Below, piece after piece: positions 39,738 to 49,015 of a stretch of 64,000 nt of DNA. Every line of letters starts with the position of its first letter. The first letter of the stretch is position 1. A model generated the notes under the pieces. The model searched no databases. It had not been told where the DNA came from and saw only the letters and a list, made by a program, of their open reading frames with translations. The stretch is taken from IMG/VR virus record IMGVR_UViG_3300044609_000595, positions 46,320 through 110,319 of that record. One strand, written 5' to 3'. This DNA is from a virus. The translations under genes and the position numbers were made by a program.

Positions 39738-41404
39738 TGCCGATTAACATAGTTGCAAATTCATCTCAAAGTGTATCAATACCCGAAGACGCTGCTAACG
39801 TCAACATTAAGCTATTTGGGGGTAGTGGTGGAGGAGAATTTGTTGATCAATATACTCTTGTTTCTACCGCTGGAACCAGTGGAGGAATAACATCGTTTAT
39901 TGGATTAAATGCTAATGGTGGTCAAGGAGGAGGAATTGGTGGCAAAAATCAAGGTGGTAATGGAGGTTCGGCAAATCAAACTGTAAATTGGAGTTCTTTG
40001 GGAGCTTCTGTTAGCACTGTGAATGGTTCTTCTGGACAATTATCTGCTGGAGGTACTGGCGGAACCATACCTGGATATTCTTCGATCAATGGTGGCAATG
40101 GCACTCCACTTCAGGTTAGTTACACTTCTAATGTTTATCATGTTTTTAACGATGATACAGATACACATATAGTTACCCAAAGTAGTCCAGATATTATTGT
40201 TGGTTTTGAATCACAATATGCTCCAGGTGCCCCCTGCAATACTAGTCTTGCTTACAAACATTATAGTGTCAATTTTGTTGCTCCATATGATGACGCAAAT
40301 TATTCGATCAATATTTTTAGTGTTTGTCAACAAGCTGCAGCGGGTGGTACAGCAGGACCTTTTTATGTTTATGGTATAGATTACAAAACTAGATTTGGGT
40401 TTAGAATTTGGTTTTGTAGAGCAGGAAATAATAGTTATGTTAGGTGTTTTTCCTTTACCACTACTGGCAATAGAACTCCGTTGGTTGGTAGAGGCGGTGG
40501 TGGTTCTGGATTTATTGAAGCAAATATAAGTAGAGCACAACTTATTGAAAGTAGCATATATCGTCCTGGCACTTCACATCAATTAACTATTGGTGGTGCG
40601 GGATCGAGAGGTGGCACAACTGCAGAAAATGGATCGAGTGGAAGAGCATTTTTGACTATCGTTTTAGAGCCAAGAATATCTGTGTCTTTGGATGATACAA
40701 CGATAATTCGTGGAGAGTGTACGACCTTACGATGGTCTGTTACAGGTGATGTTAGTCAGGTATCTATATCTCCTGGTATAGGCACAGTAAATATTAGTGG
40801 AACCAGGCAAGTATGTCCAACAGAAACTGTAACATATATTGTTACTGCTACTGGAATGGGTGGTACTGACGTAAAACAGGTAACATTAACCGTCTATCAA
40901 CCACCAACAGTTAACTTATCTGGACCAGAATCTCTTAATTATGGTCAGCAAGGAACTTTGGTTTATGAATCTACTGACGTAGATGTTAGTTTTGTATTAG
41001 AACCAACGTATACCTACAGAAATGGTTCTACTGGAGGAGCAATGTTTAATACTAATTTACCGTTGGGTGCTATTTCAAACGGAACAATAACCACAAATAT
41101 ACCATATAATGATTATGGTCCCACTAGCGTAACATATACTTTGACTGGTACTGGAAATGGCGGTCAAGAAACAAAACAAATAACAGTACCAATTATTATT
41201 GATGAAACACCAGAAAACTTTTTAGTTCCCGAAACTGATGATGCATTTAAATCTCAAGAACCTATCTACAGTCCAAATTCAGATGTAACATCTTATGAAA
41301 TTATAGTTGATGGTGTAGATATTCCTGTGGAAATTAAAGCTGATAAACCAATATTGGTTGAAATTAATAATGACGATACTTGGGATCAAATCAGGAGTAT
41401 ATAA
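39737..41404 (+). CDS. adhesin-like protein, Gly-rich with Ig-like repeat, paralog 2
   Basis: 555 residues. Gly-rich N-terminal portion (KLFGGSGGGEFV, GANGGQGGGIGGKNQGGNGG) with an inserted ~140-residue segment, one Ig-like repeat (~310-390; TIIRGECTTLRWSVTG), then the shared C-terminal module (GPESLNYGQQGTL to TWDQIRSI). The second half matches paralogs 1 and 3 closely while the N-termini differ, which suggests swapping of recognition domains on a common anchor. Confidence 0.7.
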   Translation: MPINIVANSSQSVSIPEDAANVNIKLFGGSGGGEFVDQYTLVSTAGTSGGITSFIGLNANGGQGGGIGGKNQGGNGGSANQTVNWSSLGASVSTVNGSSGQLSAGGTGGTIPGYSSINGGNGTPLQVSYTSNVYHVFNDDTDTHIVTQSSPDIIVGFESQYAPGAPCNTSLAYKHYSVNFVAPYDDANYSINIFSVCQQAAAGGTAGPFYVYGIDYKTRFGFRIWFCRAGNNSYVRCFSFTTTGNRTPLVGRGGGGSGFIEANISRAQLIESSIYRPGTSHQLTIGGAGSRGGTTAENGSSGRAFLTIVLEPRISVSLDDTTIIRGECTTLRWSVTGDVSQVSISPGIGTVNISGTRQVCPTETVTYIVTATGMGGTDVKQVTLTVYQPPTVNLSGPESLNYGQQGTLVYESTDVDVSFVLEPTYTYRNGSTGGAMFNTNLPLGAISNGTITTNIPYNDYGPTSVTYTLTGTGNGGQETKQITVPIIIDETPENFLVPETDDAFKSQEPIYSPNSDVTSYEIIVDGVDIPVEIKADKPILVEINNDDTWDQIRSI

Positions 41405-41406
41405 CA

Positions 41407-43107
41407 ATGGCAACGTTTAGTCAGACATATACTAGTAATACATCTGTAACTATACCAGCGTTTTCTCAAGACATTACTTTGGTTGTTGTTGGAGCCAGTG
41501 GAGGAAGTGGAGGTTATGATGCTGGTTCTCCTGGAGGTTCTAGTGGACCTGGCAGATATGGTGTATTTACTTTACCAAATTCTATAGGTAGAACTCTTAC
41601 TTTTAGTATGGGCGGACAAGGTTCCAATGGAGTAAGTAGTCAAAGTAGTGCTCCAGGGGGAAGTGGTGGCAGTGGAGTTGCTTCTGGTGGAACAGGTGGT
41701 CGTGCTGGTCCTAGTGGATCATCTGGTGGCGGTGGTGGCGGTGGTGGTGCCACTGGTGTTTATGATAGTTATTCCAATTCTTGGATCATTGTTGCTGGCG
41801 GCGGTGGCGGCGGCGGTGGAGCTGCATATCCAAGCGTTCCTGGCATAGACGGTGGAGCTGGTCTTGGATGGGGAGGCTCTGGTGGAACTGTCCCCACAAT
41901 TAGTAGTGGAGGATCTGGTGGGAATTGTCCTACTGATGGATCTGGTGGTGGCGGCGGTGGTGGTGGAGCCAGTGGTGGTGGTGGTGGAAACAATGGTTAT
42001 GATGCTGGTTCTGGTAATGTAAGAGCTGGTGGTGGCGGTGGCGGTGGGTCTGGATATAGATCTGCGTATTGCACATGGACTGGAGGAACCGCAACATATT
42101 TTGGTAGTGGATATGTTACCCTCAGTTATACATTATCTCCTCCAACTATTTCTTTTTCTGTATCTCCTACTTCAATTATTAGAGGCCAAACTGCTACATT
42201 ATCTTGGAATGTCACTGGAAATATTGATAGTATTAGTATTAATCAAGGTATTGGTGCGGTAAATTCTTCTGGAACGTTAACAGTATCTCCACAAAATACA
42301 ACTTTATATACTATAACTGCTACTGGTCCTGGAGGAACAGTATCTTCAACAGCTAATCTAACAGTTTATATTCCACCACAAACGACACTATCTTTAGATG
42401 ATTCTTCTATAATTAGGGGAGAATGTACAACATTAAGGTGGGTCACTACTGGCGATGCTACTTCAGCAACTATAAATCCAGCAATTGGACCAGTTAATAT
42501 TAATGGATTAAGGCAAGTGTGTCCCACCGAAACTATAACCTACGATATTTTTGTTACTGGTACTGGAGGTACAGATTCTGACAGTATAACTTTAACAGTT
42601 TATCAACCACCAACAGTTAATTTGTCTGGTCCAGAATCTTTAAATTATGGTCAACAAGGAACTTTAACATATGAAGCAACTTATGTAGATATATCATTAG
42701 TAATAACACCAACATACACATTTAGGGGGTCTACCGTAACTGGAACTTCAGTAAATTTATCCACAGGAGATTCAGTAAATAGTACGATTCAAACTCAAAT
42801 ACCCTATGGAGATACTGGACCATTTTCTGTAACTTATACCATAGTTGCTACAGGAAATGGTGGTCAAGAAACAAAACAAATTATTATTCCCATAAATATT
42901 GATGAAACACCAGAAAATTTTTTAGTACCCGAGTCGGAAGAATTATACAAAGATCAAAATCCAATTTATACTCCAGATACAATTCTAACTAATTACAAAA
43001 TATTAATTGGGGGAGTTGACATTCCTGTTGAAATCAAAGCAGATAAACCGATTTTGGTAGATTTAAATGAACAAGATGCTTGGGAACAAATAAGGAGAAT
43101 AGAATAG
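41407..43107 (+). CDS. adhesin-like protein with polyglycine runs, paralog 3
   Basis: 566 residues from the ATG at 41407. The N-terminal ~240 residues contain several pure Gly runs of seven to eight (DNA 41725-41748, 41797-41820, 41944-41967, 42028-42048), separated by short variable segments. This recalls the polyglycine-II layers of T4-like gp38 adhesins, though homology is not shown. Two Ig-like repeats (~250-400) and the shared C-terminal module (to EQIRRIE) follow. Probably a receptor-binding tip. Confidence 0.7.
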   Translation: MATFSQTYTSNTSVTIPAFSQDITLVVVGASGGSGGYDAGSPGGSSGPGRYGVFTLPNSIGRTLTFSMGGQGSNGVSSQSSAPGGSGGSGVASGGTGGRAGPSGSSGGGGGGGGATGVYDSYSNSWIIVAGGGGGGGGAAYPSVPGIDGGAGLGWGGSGGTVPTISSGGSGGNCPTDGSGGGGGGGGASGGGGGNNGYDAGSGNVRAGGGGGGGSGYRSAYCTWTGGTATYFGSGYVTLSYTLSPPTISFSVSPTSIIRGQTATLSWNVTGNIDSISINQGIGAVNSSGTLTVSPQNTTLYTITATGPGGTVSSTANLTVYIPPQTTLSLDDSSIIRGECTTLRWVTTGDATSATINPAIGPVNINGLRQVCPTETITYDIFVTGTGGTDSDSITLTVYQPPTVNLSGPESLNYGQQGTLTYEATYVDISLVITPTYTFRGSTVTGTSVNLSTGDSVNSTIQTQIPYGDTGPFSVTYTIVATGNGGQETKQIIIPINIDETPENFLVPESEELYKDQNPIYTPDTILTNYKILIGGVDIPVEIKADKPILVDLNEQDAWEQIRRIE

Positions 43108-45915
43108 ATGGCATATCAGTTTTCTAGTGATCCACTCTTTGTAAGAGAAGGTGATGTAATCCAATTTAAGTATAAAGCGCCTGATACGTGGGATACGACA
43201 GAAACTGTCACTATTCAGGTTGGTCTTCTTACGCAATTTTGGTTTATTACTACAATCCCAGAAGACTTTCAGCCAGATCCTTTCCCATTACAACCAGTAG
43301 CAAATGCTGATTTAGATACTGTTTATACTTACGGAGATGGAACAAGACCTGGAGAAAATATTATTGTTGTTTCTGGTTTAACTCCAACAACAGTAGTTCC
43401 TATATCCGTTTCAGCTAATGACTTTCCTGATATTAACAGATATTCTGTAAGTATTAACGGAGGTGCTTTTGTATTACTTCCAGAAAATACTACTGTACAA
43501 AATGGAGACACAATTCAATTAAGAGCAAGAACTTTTAATTCGCCCGCACAAACTCTTAGAATAAGTTTAACTGTTGGATTGGCTCAAGAAACTTGGGAAT
43601 TAACTACAAAACAAACTCCAATCAATAAACCAAATCCAGCTCCAGTATTTACGCCATTAAATAATCTTCCTTTAAATTCTCCTGTATACAGTAACGTAGT
43701 TGTAGTACAGGGATTAACTGGTTCTGGACAAGTTAGTGCTGGTTTTGGTACATTAGTTGGTGTTTCTAGTACAAATACAACACAAACCAATGCCGAAGGA
43801 TATGATGTTTTATCTGGTGTAACGTTTGCTTCTTCTGCCACTATTTCAAATGGTAAATACTTACAATTATTAGCAACGTCTCCAATTAATCCGAACACAT
43901 CATTACCAATCGCTGTAGATATTGCTGAGGGAATTGGAGTAAGTACGTGGACAATACAAACAGGTGCTGCATTATCTACAACTCCTACCAATTTCAGTTT
44001 CCCGAATATAACTAATGTAGCTCCAGGAGTAACTGTTCAATCTCAATCCAGACCTGTAGGTGGAATTGGTGGATTGAGTGCTGGTGTTTCTGTTCCAGTT
44101 GAATTAGTTTCCACTAGTGGCACAGAGCCAAGAATTAGAATTAATGATGGATCTATTGGAGTATTCCCGACAACTGTGCAGAATGGGGATGTTATTACTT
44201 TATACAATAAATCATCAACAACTTTTGGTGGAAATGTAGAAACTGCAATTAAAGTTGGAACAAGAATTATTACTACTTGGAGTATTGACACTTACTTAAC
44301 TCCAGACTCAATTCCATCATTCACTGCTCCTCCTAATTTAACAAATAGAGTACCAGATACATTTATTTCTAGTGCTGTTGTAGGACTGACAGATTTTAAC
44401 GTTCCAATTACTATCACTGCTACCAATGGAGCATTAATTTCTATTGATTATGACACACCAGTTGCTGGACCAAGAACTTTTGATCCACTAGTAAATCAGT
44501 TAATTTTCTTAGTTTTAAAGACACAAAACGCTTTGAGTGCTAGTTCCAGTACCACAGTAACTATTGGAGATGCTACACCATTTACGTGGACAGTATCAAC
44601 ATATGCTGTTGCTCCTCCCCCTCCATCTAATCTTAGCACTTGGTACAGCATTAAAACTAAAAAATATGATGGTTTTTCGATTGGAACTGTTGTACAAATA
44701 TTGAAAGAAAACGTTGTCAATGAATATGGTGATATTGAAGATAGATTCCCAGGATTCCTTGAATGTGATGGAAGTTCTTATCCAGTCGCACAATATTCTG
44801 ATTTATGGAACATTATCGGTAATACTTATGGTGGTAATGGAGATTATAATGAGACTACATTAACCTACAGTGGCACATTTAATGTTCCTGATTACAGAAA
44901 TAAAAGAATATGTGGAATTGGAGCACTAGATGCTAACTTTGGTGGTTCTCCTTTCTTACCTGTTGACACAGGCAGTATTAATCAAGTTGGATCCACTGGA
45001 GGATATTGGTATATTGACAGATCTGGCATTGCTGGCCCATTACCTTTAGAACAAGTTTATACTGGAGGAACCGAAAGTCCATTCTTTAGTTTAGGAACAG
45101 TCAAAACTATCGGAACCGAGCAACTTACAGGGGAATTGACATTTAATATTACTGGATCAATTAATGCTATTCTTGGTCCAGTTGGAGAAATTAGTGTGAA
45201 TGTTCCAGCACACGATCACGTTTATTGGTCTTCTACTGTAGAATCTGATTCTGGAGAGCCAGTAATACCATGGGGCACTAGAGCCATGTATGGTTTTAGT
45301 GGATCTTCGAGTTCTTATAGTGGTAGAGGAGTTGCTGACTCTGCTGGTCAATCTTCAGTTATTTCTCAGTTTAGAAATATTGCTGGATCTACATTTATTT
45401 CTGAGGTACAAAGAACTGGACTGGAATTTGACAGTATACTTCCACTTGATTCTAGTGAAGATATTAAATTTGGTAACTGGTGGGCTAGCCCAATTTCCAC
45501 ACTCCAAAGTCTTGCTGGTGGTAGAATATATGATACTGGATCAGCTGCTGCTAACGATGCTGGTGTTATTGATACGCAAGCATCTACAATGAGAATTTCT
45601 CCGTATGCTTCTCCAGGAACATTAAAAACACACTCACACCTCATGAGTCTTGATGCTGCTACTAATCCACAAACAGACTTTACCTATGGTAATGTTAATG
45701 GAGTAGGAACAAAATATGCAGGATCTCTTCCAACAGCAAATACTTCTCTAGAAGTTACTTTTAACCAAAGTGAAGTTCTTCTTGAATTAAATCCAGCTAC
45801 ATTTACTTTCAACTCTAGTATCAAACCAATTCCTACTGTAGAATTGCAACCAACTAAAACTGTACCACTCGTAACACCATTCCACAAAGTAAAATATATA
45901 ATAAAAGCATACTAA
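43108..45915 (+). CDS. tail collar fibre protein with N-terminal beta repeats
   Basis: 935 residues. The first ~510 residues hold four to five repeats of a ~100-residue beta unit ending in a T-W-x-I/L-x-T pattern (ETWELTT, STWTIQT, TTWSIDT, FTWTVST). A tail collar domain follows (~530-600; RFPGFLECDGSSYPVAQYSD, GTFNVPDYRNKRICGIG), then a long C-terminal region with NVPAHDHVYW and KTHSHLMSLD, ending KVKYIIKAY. Same C-terminal motif as the other collar proteins. Probably a major fibre subunit. Confidence 0.78.
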   Translation: MAYQFSSDPLFVREGDVIQFKYKAPDTWDTTETVTIQVGLLTQFWFITTIPEDFQPDPFPLQPVANADLDTVYTYGDGTRPGENIIVVSGLTPTTVVPISVSANDFPDINRYSVSINGGAFVLLPENTTVQNGDTIQLRARTFNSPAQTLRISLTVGLAQETWELTTKQTPINKPNPAPVFTPLNNLPLNSPVYSNVVVVQGLTGSGQVSAGFGTLVGVSSTNTTQTNAEGYDVLSGVTFASSATISNGKYLQLLATSPINPNTSLPIAVDIAEGIGVSTWTIQTGAALSTTPTNFSFPNITNVAPGVTVQSQSRPVGGIGGLSAGVSVPVELVSTSGTEPRIRINDGSIGVFPTTVQNGDVITLYNKSSTTFGGNVETAIKVGTRIITTWSIDTYLTPDSIPSFTAPPNLTNRVPDTFISSAVVGLTDFNVPITITATNGALISIDYDTPVAGPRTFDPLVNQLIFLVLKTQNALSASSSTTVTIGDATPFTWTVSTYAVAPPPPSNLSTWYSIKTKKYDGFSIGTVVQILKENVVNEYGDIEDRFPGFLECDGSSYPVAQYSDLWNIIGNTYGGNGDYNETTLTYSGTFNVPDYRNKRICGIGALDANFGGSPFLPVDTGSINQVGSTGGYWYIDRSGIAGPLPLEQVYTGGTESPFFSLGTVKTIGTEQLTGELTFNITGSINAILGPVGEISVNVPAHDHVYWSSTVESDSGEPVIPWGTRAMYGFSGSSSSYSGRGVADSAGQSSVISQFRNIAGSTFISEVQRTGLEFDSILPLDSSEDIKFGNWWASPISTLQSLAGGRIYDTGSAAANDAGVIDTQASTMRISPYASPGTLKTHSHLMSLDAATNPQTDFTYGNVNGVGTKYAGSLPTANTSLEVTFNQSEVLLELNPATFTFNSSIKPIPTVELQPTKTVPLVTPFHKVKYIIKAY

Positions 45916-45921
45916 AATATT

Positions 45922-46596
45922 ATGACTGTGCAACCATACAGACCTCTCGAATTGATGAGAGATCCAAAGCTGACTAAATTTGAATTAACAGATTTTATCG
46001 GTGTCTGGGAAAATTTTGTTCCAGCAAATTTTTGTGATCAACTGATAGAATTTTTTGAGCATACTATTAACAATACTGCAGATTATATTGAACCATCTAG
46101 CCCAGTTCCAGAAAAACAAACGGAAGCTTTGGTATTGAACGGTGATGTTCAATATAAAGGTAATTTAAATAGAAAAGATACTTCCATTCTATTAAACTAC
46201 ACCAATGACACTTATAGCTATCAGGTAAATCAATTTTTGAAATCATGTGTTTTACATTACATTGATAATTTTTCTCAATTGAGTAAACTTGCCATGATTT
46301 CTTCTGACATCAAATTCCAAAAAACAGAACCAGAAGGTGGATATCATTTATGGCATTATGAAAATGCTGCTCTCGAATATGCTGCCAGAGAATTAACGTG
46401 GATGGTTTATTTAAATGATATTCCTGACGGAGAAGGAGAAACTGAATTTTTATATCAGCGTAGAAGAATTAAACCAACCAAAGGAACTGTAGTTATATTC
46501 CCTGCTGGAATGACTCACGTACATAAGGGTAATACAATATTCACGACGAATAAATACATTTTGACTGGATGGTATATAAAAACTGCTAGAGTTTAA
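45922..46596 (+). CDS. 2OG-Fe(II) oxygenase (prolyl 4-hydroxylase-like)
   Basis: 224 residues. YHLWHYEN places iron ligands at His145 and Glu147 (HxE rather than the usual HxD), the distal His is 199 or 201 (MTHVHKGN) and Lys211 (NKYILTGW) may bind 2-oxoglutarate. LTWMVYLND and GEGETEF are typical of the P4Hc-like fold. It lies six bases after the last collar gene, so it may hydroxylate fibre proteins; host or small-molecule substrates remain possible. Confidence 0.82.
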   Translation: MTVQPYRPLELMRDPKLTKFELTDFIGVWENFVPANFCDQLIEFFEHTINNTADYIEPSSPVPEKQTEALVLNGDVQYKGNLNRKDTSILLNYTNDTYSYQVNQFLKSCVLHYIDNFSQLSKLAMISSDIKFQKTEPEGGYHLWHYENAALEYAARELTWMVYLNDIPDGEGETEFLYQRRRIKPTKGTVVIFPAGMTHVHKGNTIFTTNKYILTGWYIKTARV

Positions 46597-46598
46597 AT

Positions 46599-47507
46599 AT
46601 GGAACAACAAATGTTAAAGCCGAATATTGAGATTGATTTTCTCAATAAGTATATTTTTACTCCATCAGACGATTTAACGTCTTCTGTTGCCAGTGTTAAA
46701 ACCATCGATGAAAATCTATTAGTAAAATTCTTTGATAATATTGATCCATTTTGGCATACTGAAAACGATCAACTACAATATTTCATTCAATATAATAATG
46801 GAGAATATTTTTGTCAAAGAAGAAAATTAAAATATGATTTTGCTACTAAAACTAGTTACTGGCAAACATATAACTTAAAAAATATTCCTGCAGATAAAAT
46901 TAATCAATTAGTTGAAAGAATTGAGGCGTTTGTTATTCTTAATGCCGATGTCAAAAAGTTTTTAGCTATCAATGAAGTTAAAGAAGTTGGTCAAGAATCT
47001 CTTTTCTACGAAAGAAGATTGCTTAAAAAGCTTGCTGAAAAAAACTCTATGCTATCAGCATCTGATTGGAGAGTTCTTCCTGACGTAGTTGATACTTATC
47101 CTGGTGAAAAAGACATGTGGATGAAGTGGAGAAATACTCTACGTCAAGAAGTAATTCAAAGACCAGAAAATTTTGAAAATCCACTAGAATTTCTAAAGTA
47201 TCTTTATGATTTAAAATATCCAGTTGATCCAAAACTATATTTTAAAATGTATCCAGAAGGAAAAGATGAAGAAGGAAACGAAGTAGAATATCTTTCAACT
47301 CCAGAACAATGGGTTAGATACGATGTTGAAGCATCTACTGACTTCATCACTGCTAACGCTGTTAGAGTATTGAATTACACTAAAGGTTATATCGAAGCTA
47401 GAATTAGAGTTAAGAAAAATATTCTTAATGTTCTTAAAGAGTTTGATGTCAGCGACATTTATCCTGAGTATGATATTGATAAATTTGAAGAGGAAACTGC
47501 GGAATGA
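46599..47507 (+). CDS. tail fibre assembly chaperone-like protein
   Basis: 302 residues. A central segment SASDWRVLPD with PGEKDMWMKWRNTLRQEV fits the phage tail assembly chaperone pattern (PF16778: '..DWRVLPD.....W..YR..LR'). The ends are helical and charged. It lies among fibre genes and between two oxygenases. It probably helps fold or trimerise a fibre; which one cannot be told. It overlaps the next gene by four bases. Confidence 0.6.
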   Translation: MEQQMLKPNIEIDFLNKYIFTPSDDLTSSVASVKTIDENLLVKFFDNIDPFWHTENDQLQYFIQYNNGEYFCQRRKLKYDFATKTSYWQTYNLKNIPADKINQLVERIEAFVILNADVKKFLAINEVKEVGQESLFYERRLLKKLAEKNSMLSASDWRVLPDVVDTYPGEKDMWMKWRNTLRQEVIQRPENFENPLEFLKYLYDLKYPVDPKLYFKMYPEGKDEEGNEVEYLSTPEQWVRYDVEASTDFITANAVRVLNYTKGYIEARIRVKKNILNVLKEFDVSDIYPEYDIDKFEEETAE

Positions 47508-48160
47508 TATTAGAAATTGAATTATTACAAGATTATGAAATTCTAACAATCCAAAATCTTTTAAGCACAGCAGCATATAAGCCAGGAAAACTCTCCACTG
47601 GAGAAAACACTGACGTTAAAGTATCTGCTGTGGTTGATCAAAATACTTTAGAGTACAAAAAAGTATACGAAATTTTATCTAGAGCAATCTCTAATAATAT
47701 TACTTTTTCTTCTTTATTATCAACTAAAAAAATAACACCACCTGTCATCGTAAACTACGAAACGGGTGGTTTTTATGATTGGCATATTGATGAAATAGAA
47801 ATAGGTAGTGTTTTAACTCACTACAGTATGACAATATTTTTAAATAATCCAGATGAATATGGTGGCGGTGAATTAATTTTAATTAGAGATGGTAAAGAAG
47901 AACAATACAAATTGCAGGCAGGTAAAGCTTTAATATATTCTACTGGTATGCTACATAAAGTTGCTCCTGTTAAAACAGGAAACAGATTAGTTTCTGTTTC
48001 TTGGTTAGAATCATTGATTAAAGATGAATTTGTTAGAAACTGTATATTCAATCTTGGTAAAATCAACAAGGAACTTCTGAACGATAAAGTAGATAGTAAC
48101 AAGGTATTGAGTTTGGAACAACTTAGAATTAATATGTTGAGGCAGTATGGAAACTTTTAG
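47504..48160 (+). CDS. PKHD-type 2OG-Fe(II) hydroxylase (PiuC-like)
   Basis: 218 residues. YDWHIDE gives His94-x-Asp96, GMLHKVAPV gives His151, and GNRLVSVSWLES gives Arg161 for 2-oxoglutarate: a complete active site. EYGGGELIL and LQAGKALIYSTGMLHKV are standard for PKHD hydroxylases, common in cyanophages. In bacteria PiuC is linked to iron uptake; the phage role is unknown. It overlaps both neighbours (4 and 14 bases), so it is co-translated with the chaperone and the next oxygenase. Confidence 0.88.
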   Translation: MILEIELLQDYEILTIQNLLSTAAYKPGKLSTGENTDVKVSAVVDQNTLEYKKVYEILSRAISNNITFSSLLSTKKITPPVIVNYETGGFYDWHIDEIEIGSVLTHYSMTIFLNNPDEYGGGELILIRDGKEEQYKLQAGKALIYSTGMLHKVAPVKTGNRLVSVSWLESLIKDEFVRNCIFNLGKINKELLNDKVDSNKVLSLEQLRINMLRQYGNF

Positions 48161-48668
48161 TAGAGATCAAATTCTATCATATAGAAATATTTTTTCTGTA
48201 GATGATTACTGGAAAATAATAGAATATGTAAATAGACCTCAGTGGGCATTTGGTCATGGTTCAAATAATTCTGAACCAACTACACCATTTTGGGTTATGA
48301 ATTTGAATGACGAACCATTCTTTACAGACTATCTACTAAATATTATACAAGAAAAAACAAATAAAAAGTTTGATCTGGAACGAGTGTATGCCAACGGGCA
48401 TATGTTCGGAACTCAAGGAGAACCTCATCAAGATGGTTATTCTGAAAACGCTAGAACATTTTTATTTTATGCTGTAAAAAATTGGAGAGTTGATTGGTCT
48501 GGAAAAACTGTTTATATATTAAATAGAAATGAACAACATTATGAATTACCTGAACCAAATAAAGGAGTTCTTTTTCCAGGTAAAATGTTTCATTATGCTG
48601 AACAAACAACTAGAAAATTTACTGGTCTTAGAGTCACAATAGCTTGGAAATTGCACATAAAGGAGTAA
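48147..48668 (+). CDS. 2OG-Fe(II) oxygenase, short form
   Basis: 173 residues. GEPHQDGYSE gives His94-x-Asp96, FPGKMFHYAEQT gives His149 and GLRVTIAWKL gives Arg162. The sequence around FLFYAVKNWRVDWSGKT is a characteristic cyanophage 2OG-oxygenase type. Substrate unknown. The 14-base overlap with the preceding hydroxylase suggests that the two act in the same process. Confidence 0.82.
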   Translation: METFSRDQILSYRNIFSVDDYWKIIEYVNRPQWAFGHGSNNSEPTTPFWVMNLNDEPFFTDYLLNIIQEKTNKKFDLERVYANGHMFGTQGEPHQDGYSENARTFLFYAVKNWRVDWSGKTVYILNRNEQHYELPEPNKGVLFPGKMFHYAEQTTRKFTGLRVTIAWKLHIKE

Positions 48669-48669
48669 A

Positions 48670-49014
48670 ATGATAATTTCAGAATACAATTGCATTTACT
48701 TTGATGATATGGTAGCTAAGTATGTCACCATGCTTGGCAAACCAGTAATTTTTATTAGAGCCTACGGGTGGAATAACGGTGCTGAGGAACAAAAAATTCA
48801 ACAGTCAAAAGAAATATACAAAAACTCACTGCCATTAGATGTATACACAACAATGGATCAATGTGAATTTTCTGTGATTGAAATTGCTGATGTTGAAGAA
48901 GCAATTCAATTTTGTGAAGATAGTTTCCCTGAGTCATCTGACAAATGTGATCCAGAACTTTATGTACATTATAAAGTTTTTAATGCCCAAGGACAAGTTG
49001 TAGCAAGTAACTAA
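48670..49014 (+). CDS. hypothetical protein, 114 aa
   Basis: Starts MIISEYNCIYFDDMVAKYVT; acidic, alpha/beta-looking, with scattered Cys (NCIYF, DQCEF, FCEDSF, DKCDP). No motif recognised. It follows the oxygenase stop by one base and precedes the next start by one base, so it belongs to the late operon. Confidence 0.6.
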   Translation: MIISEYNCIYFDDMVAKYVTMLGKPVIFIRAYGWNNGAEEQKIQQSKEIYKNSLPLDVYTTMDQCEFSVIEIADVEEAIQFCEDSFPESSDKCDPELYVHYKVFNAQGQVVASN

Positions 49015-49015
49015 A

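Noticed and set aside
41769-41993. Proline-run frame on the minus strand
   Set aside because: It is simply the reverse of the GGN glycine repeats in the adhesin gene.
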